DNA from: CAYPHA01 sp964410215
GTDB taxonomy: Bacteria > Calditrichota > Calditrichia > Calditrichales > CAYPHA01
Length of the DNA: 56,733 bases
Direction: 5' to 3'
NCBI GenBank assembly: GCA_964410215.1
Contig: CAYPHA010000026.1
Location: 1 to 56,733, forward strand
Shown: positions 1 to 8,350 of the stretch, piece by piece
Numbering within the stretch: position 1 is the first letter of the stretch
Layout of the letters: each line of letters opens with the position of its first letter
Position numbers and translations under genes: made by a program
The notes under the pieces: model-generated
Told to the model about the DNA's origin: nothing
The model's database searches: none
Seen by the model: only the letters and a program-made list of their open reading frames with translations

Positions 1-1
1 C

Positions 2-2326
2 GTCGGCCATGCACATATTGATACGGCCTGGCTCTGGCCGCTCGAAGAAACCATCCGCAAATGCGCCCGAACTTTCTCGGTCCAGGTGGATCTGCTCGAA
101 CGCTACCCGGACTATGTGTTCGGCGCTTCCATGCCCCAGCATTATCAGTTCGTCAAAGACCACTATCCCGGATTATACAGTAAAATAAAAAAACGTGTTA
201 AAGAGGGACGCTGGGAACCCCAGGGCGGCATGTGGGTGGAAGCCGACTGTAACCTGATAAGTGGCGAATCCATGGTACGCCAGATCCTATACGGAAAACA
301 GTTCTTTCAAAAGGAATTCGGTTTTGAGGTCCGCAATCTCTGGCTTCCCGATGTGTTCGGCTACTCGGCGGCCATGCCTCAGGTGCTGAGAAAGAGCGGA
401 CTGGACTATATGATCACCCAGAAACTGTCCTGGAGCCAGTTTAACCGCTTTCCGCATCATACCTTTCTATGGCGGGGGATTGACGGAACCGAGGTGGTCA
501 CACACTTCCCGCCCGAGGATAATTATAACAGCGACCTGAGTTCCGGTGCTGTCGTTAAAGCCCGGGAAAATTTCGATGAAAAAGCCTATCTTGATGAGTT
601 TCTGTCCCTGTTTGGTATGGGGGACGGCGGCGGCGGCGCGACCGAAGAAATGCTGGAAAGCGGAAGGCGCCTGAAAGACCTCGAGGGTGCCCCGCGCGTG
701 GAGCTTGCCCCGGCACAGCGTTTTCTGGACCGGCTGGGAGAAAAAGCGGATTTACTTCCCAGCTGGGTCGGTGAGCTCTATCTGGAATTTCACCGGGGCA
801 CGTTTACGACCCATGCATACAACAAGAAAATGAACCGCAAACTGGAGGGGCGTTTACGGGCGCTTGAGTTATTGAGTGCAAACCTCCCGCCTGATGCTTA
901 TCCCGCCGCGGAGATCGAATCGATATGGAAAGGGGTGTTATTATTCCAGTTCCATGATATCATTCCGGGTTCCTCCGTAACCCCCGTGTATGAACATTGC
1001 CGCGAAGAATATCCCCGGCTCGATGCCCGGATTACCGACCTGATACAGAATGCGGGCGACAAACTTTTTGAGGAAAAGGAAGACCACCTGACTGTGTTCA
1101 ATACGTTGTCGGTTGACTACACCCATCCGCTGGTGCTGCCGGATTCCTGGAAGGGCAATGTGGTAAAAGATGAAGCAAATAATACGTTGCCTGTTCAGAT
1201 CGAAGGCGGAAAACCGGTCATTCAGCTTCATCTGAAACCGTTTCAGGTGTTGACGCTGCAAAAAACGAAGGAAAAGACTGCCGTTAAAGATGTATATCCG
1301 GATCATTTTGTCCTTGAAAACCAGTGGATCCGTTATGAATTTGCCGAAAACGGTACCATAAAGCGGATTTACGATAAAGAACAACGGATGGAAGTGTTAC
1401 AGCGCGGAACTGCCGGTAATCAGCTTACTCTTTATGAAGACCGTCCCGTCGGCTGGGATGCCTGGGATATCGATATCTATTATGAAAAACAGAAGCGTGA
1501 AACGGCCGTTCTGGCCACACGGAAATGGATTACCGGGGGACCGGTGCGCAAAGGCATTGAGCAGGTCTACACCATCGGCCGATCGAAAATCGTCCAGAGG
1601 ATCTACCTGTCCGAACAGTCCCGCCGACTCGATTTCGAAACGGAAGTGGACTGGAAGGAAGACCATAAGATGCTGCGTACCGCCTTTGCCGTCAATGTCT
1701 TTGCGGAACAGGCCACCTATGAGATCCAGTTCGGCAATGTTAAGCGAAATACACACCGTAATACCAGCTGGGATATGGCAAAATTTGAAAGCGTCGGTCA
1801 TCGCTATGCCGATCTTTCTGATCATGACTATGGCGTGGCCCTGCTGAATGACAGTAAATACGGCTATAAAATCCTGGATAATGTTATCGATTTAAATCTG
1901 CTGCGGGCGCCAAGTATGCCCGATCCGGAGGCCGATCGCGGAAAACATACCTTTACTTACAGCTTGCTGCCCCATCCGGGACCGTTAACCGGATCGGATG
2001 TGCTGGCGGAAGCACTGCAACTGAATCACAAGCCGTTGCTCTTCGAAAACCGAACCCGGAAACTCTTCGATTTTCCGATCGCGATCCATTCAGACAGCGT
2101 GGTTCTGGATACGATGAAAAAAGCCGAAGACAGCGATGCCCGGATCATTCGTTTGTATGAAGCGTATGGTAAACACGGGGATATTAAGCTCGAACTGAAC
2201 GGGGCGGTCAGCCGTGTGGTTGAAACCGATCTGATGGAAAACGAAGGTGAACAGTTGCCGCTGAAAGATGGTAAGGTTAGTATTCATTTCCGTCCGTTTG
2301 ACATTAAAACGCTTAAAATAGAATAA
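2..2326 (+). CDS. GH38 alpha-mannosidase, 5' end cut by window edge
   Basis: Exo-acting alpha-mannosidase of glycoside hydrolase family 38. The reading frame is open from base 2. Counting that codon as residue 1, the zinc motif HAHIDTAWLWP gives ligands H3, H5 and D7. The nucleophile is D117 in LPDVFGYS, and the later metal-binding histidine is H318 in FQFHDIIPGSS. The C-terminal half is the usual GH38 beta-sandwich region. A GTG at base 86 could be read as a start but would delete the zinc motif, so the true start lies before the window and any signal peptide is not visible. The GH125 gene follows after only 17 bp, which suggests one transcript of alpha-mannan-trimming enzymes. Family assignment is firm; linkage specificity (alpha-1,2/1,3/1,6) cannot be read from the sequence. 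Confidence 0.93.
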   Translation, partial: VGHAHIDTAWLWPLEETIRKCARTFSVQVDLLERYPDYVFGASMPQHYQFVKDHYPGLYSKIKKRVKEGRWEPQGGMWVEADCNLISGESMVRQILYGKQFFQKEFGFEVRNLWLPDVFGYSAAMPQVLRKSGLDYMITQKLSWSQFNRFPHHTFLWRGIDGTEVVTHFPPEDNYNSDLSSGAVVKARENFDEKAYLDEFLSLFGMGDGGGGATEEMLESGRRLKDLEGAPRVELAPAQRFLDRLGEKADLLPSWVGELYLEFHRGTFTTHAYNKKMNRKLEGRLRALELLSANLPPDAYPAAEIESIWKGVLLFQFHDIIPGSSVTPVYEHCREEYPRLDARITDLIQNAGDKLFEEKEDHLTVFNTLSVDYTHPLVLPDSWKGNVVKDEANNTLPVQIEGGKPVIQLHLKPFQVLTLQKTKEKTAVKDVYPDHFVLENQWIRYEFAENGTIKRIYDKEQRMEVLQRGTAGNQLTLYEDRPVGWDAWDIDIYYEKQKRETAVLATRKWITGGPVRKGIEQVYTIGRSKIVQRIYLSEQSRRLDFETEVDWKEDHKMLRTAFAVNVFAEQATYEIQFGNVKRNTHRNTSWDMAKFESVGHRYADLSDHDYGVALLNDSKYGYKILDNVIDLNLLRAPSMPDPEADRGKHTFTYSLLPHPGPLTGSDVLAEALQLNHKPLLFENRTRKLFDFPIAIHSDSVVLDTMKKAEDSDARIIRLYEAYGKHGDIKLELNGAVSRVVETDLMENEGEQLPLKDGKVSIHFRPFDIKTLKIE

Positions 2327-2343
2327 AACGATGGGAGGTTCTC

Positions 2344-3765
2344 ATGACGACACGACGCACATTTATGAAACAAACCATGTATGGGGTAGCTGCTATGGGT
2401 TTAGGAACAGGAATAAAGGCCGGGACCGCTGAATTCAAATCGAACCGGCCGGCTCCGTCTGAAAGGCATTTTCAAAGTAAAGCCGTGGAACAGGTTATTA
2501 AAGAGGTTAAAAAACATATTAAAAACCCGGAACTGGCCTGGATGTTCGAGAATTGTTTCCCGAATACACTGGACACCACAGTGACCTATTCGGTTAAAAA
2601 CGACCGGCCGGATACGTTCGTCATCACCGGTGACATCCATGCCATGTGGCTGCGTGATTCAACAGCCCAGGTATGGCCCTACCTATCACTGGCCAACGAG
2701 GATGCGGAACTGCGTTCCCTGCTGGCCGGCGTGGTACATCGTCAGACCGCCTGTGTTCTGATCGATCCCTATGCCAACGCGTTCAACGACGGACCGAAAG
2801 GCAGCTACTGGGAAAGCGACCTGACCGATATGAAGCCCGAGCTGCACGAGCGCAAATGGGAAATCGATTCCCTCTGTTACACCATTCGATTGGCCTATAA
2901 CTACTGGAAAGTGACCGGAAATACCTCTGTTTTTACTAAAGACTGGAAGAAAGCCATGGGTCTGATATTACAGACCTTCAAAGAACAGCAGCGTTTTGAC
3001 GGACCAGGCCCCTACAAGTTCCAACGGGAAACACCCGTGGCTACCGATACGGTGCCACTGGGAGGTTATGGAAACCCGGTCAAACCAAACGGGATGATCT
3101 GTTCCATGTTCCGTCCATCGGACGACGCCTGTATTTATCCGTTCCTGATACCGTCCAACCTGTTTGCCGTGGTATCGCTGCGACAGGCTGCTGAAATTCT
3201 GACCGATGTCGTTAACGATCCGGCAACGGCAAAAGAGGCATCGGATCTGGCGGATACGGTCGAAAAGGCGGTAAAGCAATTCGCTATTGCGGAGATCGCG
3301 CCACTTGGTCAGGTGTACGCCTATGAAGTCGACGGTTTCGAAAACCGGCTGTATATGGACGATGCCAATATCCCCAGCCTGTTGTCACTGCCTTACCTCG
3401 GCTGCGTCGATAAGGAGGACGCGGTTTACCGTAATACCCGGCAACTCATCCTTTCGGAAAAGAATCCCTATTTCTTCAAGGGAAAATATGCCGAAGGCAT
3501 TGGCGGACCGCATATCGGTCTGGATATGATCTGGCCTATGGGACTGACCATGCGTGCACTGACGAGTGACGATGAGCAGGAAATCCGCGAGTGTATCACC
3601 ATGCTCATTAAAACCCATGCCGGTACCGGGTTTATGCATGAATCGTTTCACAAGGACGATCCCGATAATTTTACACGGAAATGGTTTGCCTGGGCTAATA
3701 CCCTGTTTGGGGAACTGATTTATAAAACCTACCGGGAAACGCCGGATATTCTGAAAAAAGTCTGA
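2344..3765 (+). CDS. GH125 exo-alpha-1,6-mannosidase, Tat-exported
   Basis: Metal-independent exo-alpha-1,6-mannosidase family (formerly DUF1237), an inverting (alpha/alpha)6-barrel enzyme. The 473-residue protein begins TTRRTFMKQ and continues with a hydrophobic stretch, a Tat signal, so folded export is expected. The family block MWLRDSTAQVWPYL lies near residue 101. By position relative to characterised clostridial and streptococcal members, the acid/base pair is probably D260 in FRPSDD and E433 in FMHESF; this mapping is from memory of the family, not from an alignment. The start ATG has GGGAGG 5-10 bases upstream. It sits 17 bp after GH38 and is followed by a 32-bp palindrome and then GH92, so three different alpha-mannosidase families act side by side. 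Confidence 0.92.
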   Translation: MTTRRTFMKQTMYGVAAMGLGTGIKAGTAEFKSNRPAPSERHFQSKAVEQVIKEVKKHIKNPELAWMFENCFPNTLDTTVTYSVKNDRPDTFVITGDIHAMWLRDSTAQVWPYLSLANEDAELRSLLAGVVHRQTACVLIDPYANAFNDGPKGSYWESDLTDMKPELHERKWEIDSLCYTIRLAYNYWKVTGNTSVFTKDWKKAMGLILQTFKEQQRFDGPGPYKFQRETPVATDTVPLGGYGNPVKPNGMICSMFRPSDDACIYPFLIPSNLFAVVSLRQAAEILTDVVNDPATAKEASDLADTVEKAVKQFAIAEIAPLGQVYAYEVDGFENRLYMDDANIPSLLSLPYLGCVDKEDAVYRNTRQLILSEKNPYFFKGKYAEGIGGPHIGLDMIWPMGLTMRALTSDDEQEIRECITMLIKTHAGTGFMHESFHKDDPDNFTRKWFAWANTLFGELIYKTYRETPDILKKV

Positions 3766-3779
3766 TAATCATGTATTAA

Positions 3780-3811
3780 AACCATCACCAGGTTTAAACC
3801 TGGTGATGGTT
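3780..3811. repeat. Perfect 32-bp palindrome between GH125 and GH92
   Basis: The sequence reads identically on both strands across 32 bases, centred on TTT|AAA at 3795/3796, with arms containing CCATCACCAGG and CCTGGTGATGG. No T-run follows, so it is a poor intrinsic terminator. It could be a transcript-stabilising hairpin, a dimeric regulator site or a REP-like repeat. It stops 14 bases before the GH92 start codon. Confidence 0.8.
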
Positions 3812-3824
3812 GCGGAGAATAATA

Positions 3825-6800
3825 ATGAATTTCAAGTTTTTGATCATAATTATTGGTTTAACAGCTTTTCTTAACGCCCAGGAAGATCTCACCCGCTGGG
3901 TCGATCCCTTCATCGGAACAGGCGGACACGGCCATACCTTTCCCGGAGCGACCACGCCGTTTGGGATGGTGCAGCTCAGTCCGGATACCGATATCCAGGG
4001 CTGGGACTGGTGCTCGGGTTATCATGCCTCCGATTCCAACCTCATGGGATTCAGCCATACCCATCTCAGCGGGACCGGCGGTAGCGATTACGGCGATATT
4101 ATGCTTTTACCTTTTACCGGCGAAGAAAAGCTGGTTCCGGGCCCCAAGGAGGATCCGGACCGGGGATACCGTTCCCGCTTTTCCCGGGAAACGGAGAAAG
4201 CGTCACCCGGATACTATGCAGTTACCCTTGATGACTATGAAGTCAAAGCGGAATTAACCGTAACGCCGCGCGTGGGTTTCCATCGCTACCATTATCCTGA
4301 AAAAGAACAGCAGAAGCTTCTGTTGGATCTTAAACATGGTATTTCCGACAAAACCACGGCTAGCCGCATTACGGTTCGCGGAAAACAGGAGATTACCGGC
4401 CTGCGGCGCTCCAAAGGCTGGGCAGCCGATCAGCACGTCTATTATGCCATGCAGTTTTCCAGGCCGTTTACCGAAGTAAAATTGTACAAAGACGATCAGA
4501 TGCAATCCACGAAGGAGGAAATCAACGGCGAAAATTGTAAAGCGGTTTTCATTTTCGATGCATCCGGTGAACCGCTCAAGGTTAAAGTCGCCCTTTCTTC
4601 GGTTGATGCCGATGGTGCCCTGAAAAACCTGAATGGGGAACTCGGCCACTGGGATTTTGACAGGGTACGTGAGGCGGCCCGTGCCACATGGAATGCCCAC
4701 CTGCAGAAGATTGAGATCAATGGGGGGACCGATGAACAGAAAACGGTTTTTTATACCGCACTGTACCATACAATGATGCATCCGAATGTGTTCAATGATG
4801 TGGACGGACGCTACCGGGGTATGGATAACGTTATCCATACCGTGGAAAAGGGTGATCACTATACCCTGTTTTCGCTGTGGGATACCTTCCGTGCCACGCA
4901 TCCCCTGTATAACCTGCTGTTCCCGGAAAAAAACATGGCCTTTATCCGTTCGATGCTGGCGAAATACAGGGAACACGGCTTGCTGCCGGTGTGGGAACTC
5001 TGGAGCAATGAAACCGGAACGATGATCGGTTATCATTCCGTACCTGTTATTGTGGATGCCTATGTTAAAGGCCACCGTGAATTCGATGTCGACCTGGCCT
5101 TTGAAGCGATGAAAAAAAGCGCCATGCAGGATCATCTCGGACTCAGGGAATACCGGAACCTTGAATTTATACCGCTGGACCGTGAAGGAAATTCCGTGTC
5201 GAAAACCCTCGAATATGCTTATGATGACTGGTGCATTGCCGTCATGGCCCGGGAACTGGGGCAGGAGGAAGACTATCGGACCTTCATACACCGGGCACAG
5301 CACTATCAGAATCAGTTTGATCATGAAACAGGTATGATGCGCGGGCGCTATGCCAACGGCCTCTGGCGCGAGGATTTCTCTCCGGTTACCTATTCCGCGC
5401 TTGGCGCCGGTGATTTTACCGAGGGCAATTCCTGGCAGTACAGCTGGTCGGTGCAGCAGGATATCGCCGGTCTGATTCGCCTGATGGGCGGTGATGACGG
5501 ATTTGAGAAGACGCTCGACCGCCTGTTCACGGCGGATTATGATGTGTCCCACCGGCCCAGCGATGTGACCGGCCTGATCGGAGAATATGCGCACGGTAAC
5601 GAACCCAGCCATCATGTGGCTTATCTATATATTTATGTCGGTAAACCGGCTAAAACACAGCAGATGATCCGCAGAATACTGAACGAGCAGTACAGCGCGG
5701 AGCGGGACGGCCTGAGCGGCAATGAAGATTGCGGCCAGATGTCGGCCTGGTACATATTCAGCGCCATGGGGTTTTATCCGGTCACCCCGGGACTGAACGA
5801 CTATGTGATTGGCAGCCCGCTGTTTGAAAAGGTCACACTTCATCTGCCCAACGGGAAACAGTTTACAATCAAAGCGGAGGGTAATTCGTCCGACGCAGCC
5901 TTTATCCGCCACGTGAAGCTGAATGGAAAAACGTATACGAAGTCGTTTGTGCGTTTTGAGGATATCATGGACGGTGGTGATCTGGTTTTCGACATGACAG
6001 CCGATGCTGACGGTCTGGATTGGGCGACATCAGTGGAAGACCGTCCGGTATCGGAAATTATGGAGCGTGTCGGATCCGTGGATGAGCGCAAGGTCTTTCA
6101 ACCCTATTTCAGCAGTGGGGGAACGGCGCAGTTGTTCCGAAAATCAAAAACAGTGGAAATGAAATGCATTACCGGGGATGCCGAAATCTATTATACGACA
6201 GACCAATCAGAACCGTCCAGAGAAGCAAAACGTTATACTGTACCCATTACCATTACAAAAAGCACGACATTTCGGTTGAAAGCTTACAAAGAAGGACTGC
6301 AGGCAAGCGAACCGCTTGCCGGGCATTTCCGCAAGGCGTTCAGTATATCTGAGCATTCGGAATACCCAAAGATAACCCTTGAGCACGCTCCGCACCGCCG
6401 ATATGAAGCCGATGGTGCCGAGTCGTTGCTGGATGGCCGGTTCGGAATGGATCGTTTCGGCGAAGGCAACTGGCTGGGATTCCAAAAGGATGATATGGTG
6501 GCAACCATCGACCTGGGCGACCTCTATACCGTGGAACACATCACGGCCCGCTTTTTGCGCACGATCGGTTCCTGGATTTTCCTGCCCGTTTCGGTGAAGT
6601 TCCAGGTAGCCGGAACGGATCAGGATTTCCAGACGCTTGCTGTAAATAAGCCGGGTGGTAATGAACCGGATCTACCGGTAAAAATTTTCGATATTTCACA
6701 AGCCGGCGGCAAGGAAAAAGTTCGCTATATCAAGATTGTTGCGGAAAATATCGGTGTCTGTCCGCCCTGGCACATGGGAAAAGGCGGACCGGCGTTCCTC

Positions 6801-6836
6801 TTCTGTGATGAGATCATCGTCGAAACAGAAGAATAA
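3825..6836 (+). CDS. GH92 alpha-mannosidase with C-terminal carbohydrate-binding-like domain
   Basis: Calcium-dependent inverting exo-alpha-mannosidase of family GH92, 1003 residues. ATG 3825 is preferred over TTG 3810 because GCGGAGAA sits correctly upstream and the protein then starts with a clean signal peptide (MNFKFLIIIIGLTAFLNAQ). The N-terminal domain begins with VDPFIGTGGHGHTFPGAT. The catalytic (alpha/alpha)6 domain carries the acid E533 in TEGNSWQYSW and the acidic pair E634/D635 in GNEDCGQMSAW expected to bear the base. Residues about 765-820 resemble a chitobiase/hexosaminidase C-terminal Fn3-like module (IYYTTDQSEP). Residues about 855-1003 form a discoidin/CBM32-like domain ending CPPWHMGKGGPAFLFCDEI, which recurs in five other proteins here. 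It probably removes terminal alpha-mannose in the periplasm or at the surface. Confidence 0.93.
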   Translation: MNFKFLIIIIGLTAFLNAQEDLTRWVDPFIGTGGHGHTFPGATTPFGMVQLSPDTDIQGWDWCSGYHASDSNLMGFSHTHLSGTGGSDYGDIMLLPFTGEEKLVPGPKEDPDRGYRSRFSRETEKASPGYYAVTLDDYEVKAELTVTPRVGFHRYHYPEKEQQKLLLDLKHGISDKTTASRITVRGKQEITGLRRSKGWAADQHVYYAMQFSRPFTEVKLYKDDQMQSTKEEINGENCKAVFIFDASGEPLKVKVALSSVDADGALKNLNGELGHWDFDRVREAARATWNAHLQKIEINGGTDEQKTVFYTALYHTMMHPNVFNDVDGRYRGMDNVIHTVEKGDHYTLFSLWDTFRATHPLYNLLFPEKNMAFIRSMLAKYREHGLLPVWELWSNETGTMIGYHSVPVIVDAYVKGHREFDVDLAFEAMKKSAMQDHLGLREYRNLEFIPLDREGNSVSKTLEYAYDDWCIAVMARELGQEEDYRTFIHRAQHYQNQFDHETGMMRGRYANGLWREDFSPVTYSALGAGDFTEGNSWQYSWSVQQDIAGLIRLMGGDDGFEKTLDRLFTADYDVSHRPSDVTGLIGEYAHGNEPSHHVAYLYIYVGKPAKTQQMIRRILNEQYSAERDGLSGNEDCGQMSAWYIFSAMGFYPVTPGLNDYVIGSPLFEKVTLHLPNGKQFTIKAEGNSSDAAFIRHVKLNGKTYTKSFVRFEDIMDGGDLVFDMTADADGLDWATSVEDRPVSEIMERVGSVDERKVFQPYFSSGGTAQLFRKSKTVEMKCITGDAEIYYTTDQSEPSREAKRYTVPITITKSTTFRLKAYKEGLQASEPLAGHFRKAFSISEHSEYPKITLEHAPHRRYEADGAESLLDGRFGMDRFGEGNWLGFQKDDMVATIDLGDLYTVEHITARFLRTIGSWIFLPVSVKFQVAGTDQDFQTLAVNKPGGNEPDLPVKIFDISQAGGKEKVRYIKIVAENIGVCPPWHMGKGGPAFLFCDEIIVETEE

Positions 6837-6875
6837 GGGGCAGGAAGCAGGATTCAGACTAACCCTGCTCAATAG

Positions 6876-6895
6876 CCACTAGCTTCAGCTAGTGG
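6876..6895. repeat. Short perfect hairpin downstream of GH92
   Basis: CCACTAGCT and AGCTAGTGG form 9-bp arms around a 2-base loop. It lies 39 bp after the GH92 stop and has no T-run. It resembles REP-type intergenic hairpins; a second hairpin of similar style follows at 6921. Confidence 0.6.
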
Positions 6896-6920
6896 AGGAT
6901 GAGATATGATAATAAATTCT

Positions 6921-6932
6921 GGGCTTTAGCCC
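6921..6932. repeat. Short hairpin GGGCT-TT-AGCCC
   Basis: Five-base-pair arms (GGGCT/AGCCC) around TT. Together with the 6876 hairpin it fills the space between the convergent GH92 (+) and GH130 (-) genes. It may act as a bidirectional transcript end, though neither hairpin has a clear U-tract. Confidence 0.45.
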
Positions 6933-7024
6933 CAAATAGTATCAATCAGCAACGCCCTAACGCATATGGGAGGCGAGGTGGGTTAGTTCACGTTCACACG
7001 CACAAAGGTCCCAGGGAATGACAT

Positions 7025-7073
7025 CTCTGGTCTGCGTTCTGAGCTCTGAACTCCTACCTCCTACTTCTCAATT
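7025..7073 (-). repeat. Seven degenerate 7-bp repeats directly after the GH130 stop codon
   Basis: Read on the - strand from the base after the GH130 TAG, the sequence divides into seven 7-mers: AATTGAG, AAGTAGG, AGGTAGG, AGTTCAG, AGCTCAG, AACGCAG, ACCAGAG. All begin with A and end with G. A near-identical start (AATTTAG, AAGTAGG, AAGTTGG) follows the ThuA gene at 47520. Confidence 0.6.
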
Positions 7074-8081
7074 CTACACGGAATTTTCCCTGAGAAAGGT
7101 CAACACTTCGTCGACCTTCGCAAATGCCAGACCGGTCACGGTATCCGCCGCACCGTAATAGATGGCGATTCGGCCTGTTGGAGGATCGGTCAGCGCGGCA
7201 CAGGGAAAGACCACATTGGGCACGTCACCGACACACTCATAGTCTTTCTGGGGGGAAAGCAGGTAAGGCTCCGTCCGGTAAATCACTTTCCAGGGCTGCT
7301 CCAGATCCAGCAGGGCAGCGCCCATGCTGTAAACAAATCCATTGCAGGAAGTCAGAACACCGTGATAGAAAAGTAACCAGCCTTCGCTTGTTTCAATGGG
7401 AACAGGTCCGGCGCCGATCTTGGTGCTTTGCCATCCGGGTCCGTGCGTACTCATGACCAGGCGGTGTTTACCCCAGTAAATCAGGTCCGGGCTCTGGCTG
7501 AGGTAGATATCACCGAAGGGTGTATGCCCGTTATCGCTGGGACGGTTCAACATCATGTATACGCCGTTAATTTTCCGCGGCAAGAGCACGCCGTTACGGT
7601 TGAAAGGCAGAAAAGCGTTTTCGATTTGATAAAAATCGATAAAATCATCGGTATAAGCGATTCCGATGGTCGGTTTATCCTTGTAGCCGTTGCACCAGGT
7701 TACGTAATAGTGGTCTTCGATGCGGCACACGCGTGGATCATAGGCAAAATCAAATCCCAGTTCATCGAGCAGTCCGCGATCACCCTTGAACGAGATGGGT
7801 TGTTCATTGATGTCCCAGTTGATACCATCATCGCTGTGTCCGCTGTGAATGCGCATATAGCGGCGGTTATCGTCGCATCGGAACACGCCGGCGAAGTGGT
7901 CCTTGAAAGGCACTACAGCGCTGTTAAAAATACTGTTTGACGTGGGCAGCAGGTCACGCGGGATAACCGGATTAAAGGAAGCCCGCCATACAACATTGGC
8001 ATTATCTGCGGGCCGCTCTTCCCAGGGGATGGCTGGAAGCGCATGGCCCCGGATTATGAAATTTTGATCGGGATTTTTCAT
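7074..8081 (-). CDS. GH130 beta-mannoside phosphorylase/mannosidase family protein
   Basis: Five-bladed beta-propeller enzyme of family GH130, which phosphorolyses or hydrolyses beta-mannosides such as Man-beta-1,4-GlcNAc or beta-1,2-mannobiose. The 335-residue protein has the family blocks FNSAVVPF, DFAYDPRV, LNRPSD and KIGAGPVP, and YYGAADT near the end. There is no signal peptide, so it should be cytoplasmic and act on imported disaccharide, as phosphorylase members do. The start has AGAAGG seven bases upstream on the - strand. It is the only gene on the - strand and diverges from the UroD-like gene across a 269-bp spacer. Which subfamily it belongs to, and so whether it is a phosphorylase, is not decided. 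Confidence 0.9.
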   Translation of the reverse strand: MKNPDQNFIIRGHALPAIPWEERPADNANVVWRASFNPVIPRDLLPTSNSIFNSAVVPFKDHFAGVFRCDDNRRYMRIHSGHSDDGINWDINEQPISFKGDRGLLDELGFDFAYDPRVCRIEDHYYVTWCNGYKDKPTIGIAYTDDFIDFYQIENAFLPFNRNGVLLPRKINGVYMMLNRPSDNGHTPFGDIYLSQSPDLIYWGKHRLVMSTHGPGWQSTKIGAGPVPIETSEGWLLFYHGVLTSCNGFVYSMGAALLDLEQPWKVIYRTEPYLLSPQKDYECVGDVPNVVFPCAALTDPPTGRIAIYYGAADTVTGLAFAKVDEVLTFLRENSV

Positions 8082-8205
8082 TGTGGAACCTTCTGATTAA
8101 TACTGAATAAATGTACCGATTTACCTGAATATTAACAAATTTAGTCAAATTTCTGCCTTTCCGGACGTTTTATCTGAACTAAAAGTTGGAATAAGTGAAA
8201 ATCGG

Positions 8206-8234
8206 TTGATATAAAAAGCAAATAGTGGTAAAAT
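8206..8234 (+). promoter_or_regulatory. Candidate sigma-70-type promoter for the 8351 operon
   Basis: TTGATA (8206-8211), a 17-base spacer and TAAAAT (8229-8234) lie in the divergent spacer between GH130 and the UroD-like gene. This would start transcription near 8241 and leave a leader of about 110 bases. It was found by eye. Bacteroidota-type promoters differ from this pattern, so the call depends on the host lineage. Confidence 0.4.
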
Positions 8235-8275
8235 GGAAACATTAACTGGCTTTAACCTGGTTTAGCGATACCACT
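8224..8275. promoter_or_regulatory. Inverted half-sites overlapping the candidate promoter
   Basis: AGTGGTA (8224-8230) and its exact complement TACCACT (8269-8275) flank an imperfect CTGGCTTTAACCTGG stretch. The left half-site overlaps the -10 element and the right lies in the early leader, as expected for a looping or hairpin-forming operator. No regulator gene is in the window to pair with it. Confidence 0.3.
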
Positions 8276-8350
8276 GATTTAATAATACCTGAAATTGTAA
8301 TCACATCAAATGAAATACTCTATCATAAGTTTTAACTGGAGTTGGGACAC

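Noticed and set aside
86..2326. GTG at 86 as the start of the first GH38 gene
   Set aside because: The frame is open to base 2 and the upstream codons encode the zinc motif HAHIDTAWLWP, so the gene begins before the window.
3780..3811. Intrinsic terminator
   Set aside because: No T-run follows and the palindrome lies between genes that look co-transcribed.
4254..5615. 453-codon open frame on the - strand opposite GH92
   Set aside because: It is antisense to the catalytic core of a clear GH92 gene, with no ribosome site and no recognisable protein motif.
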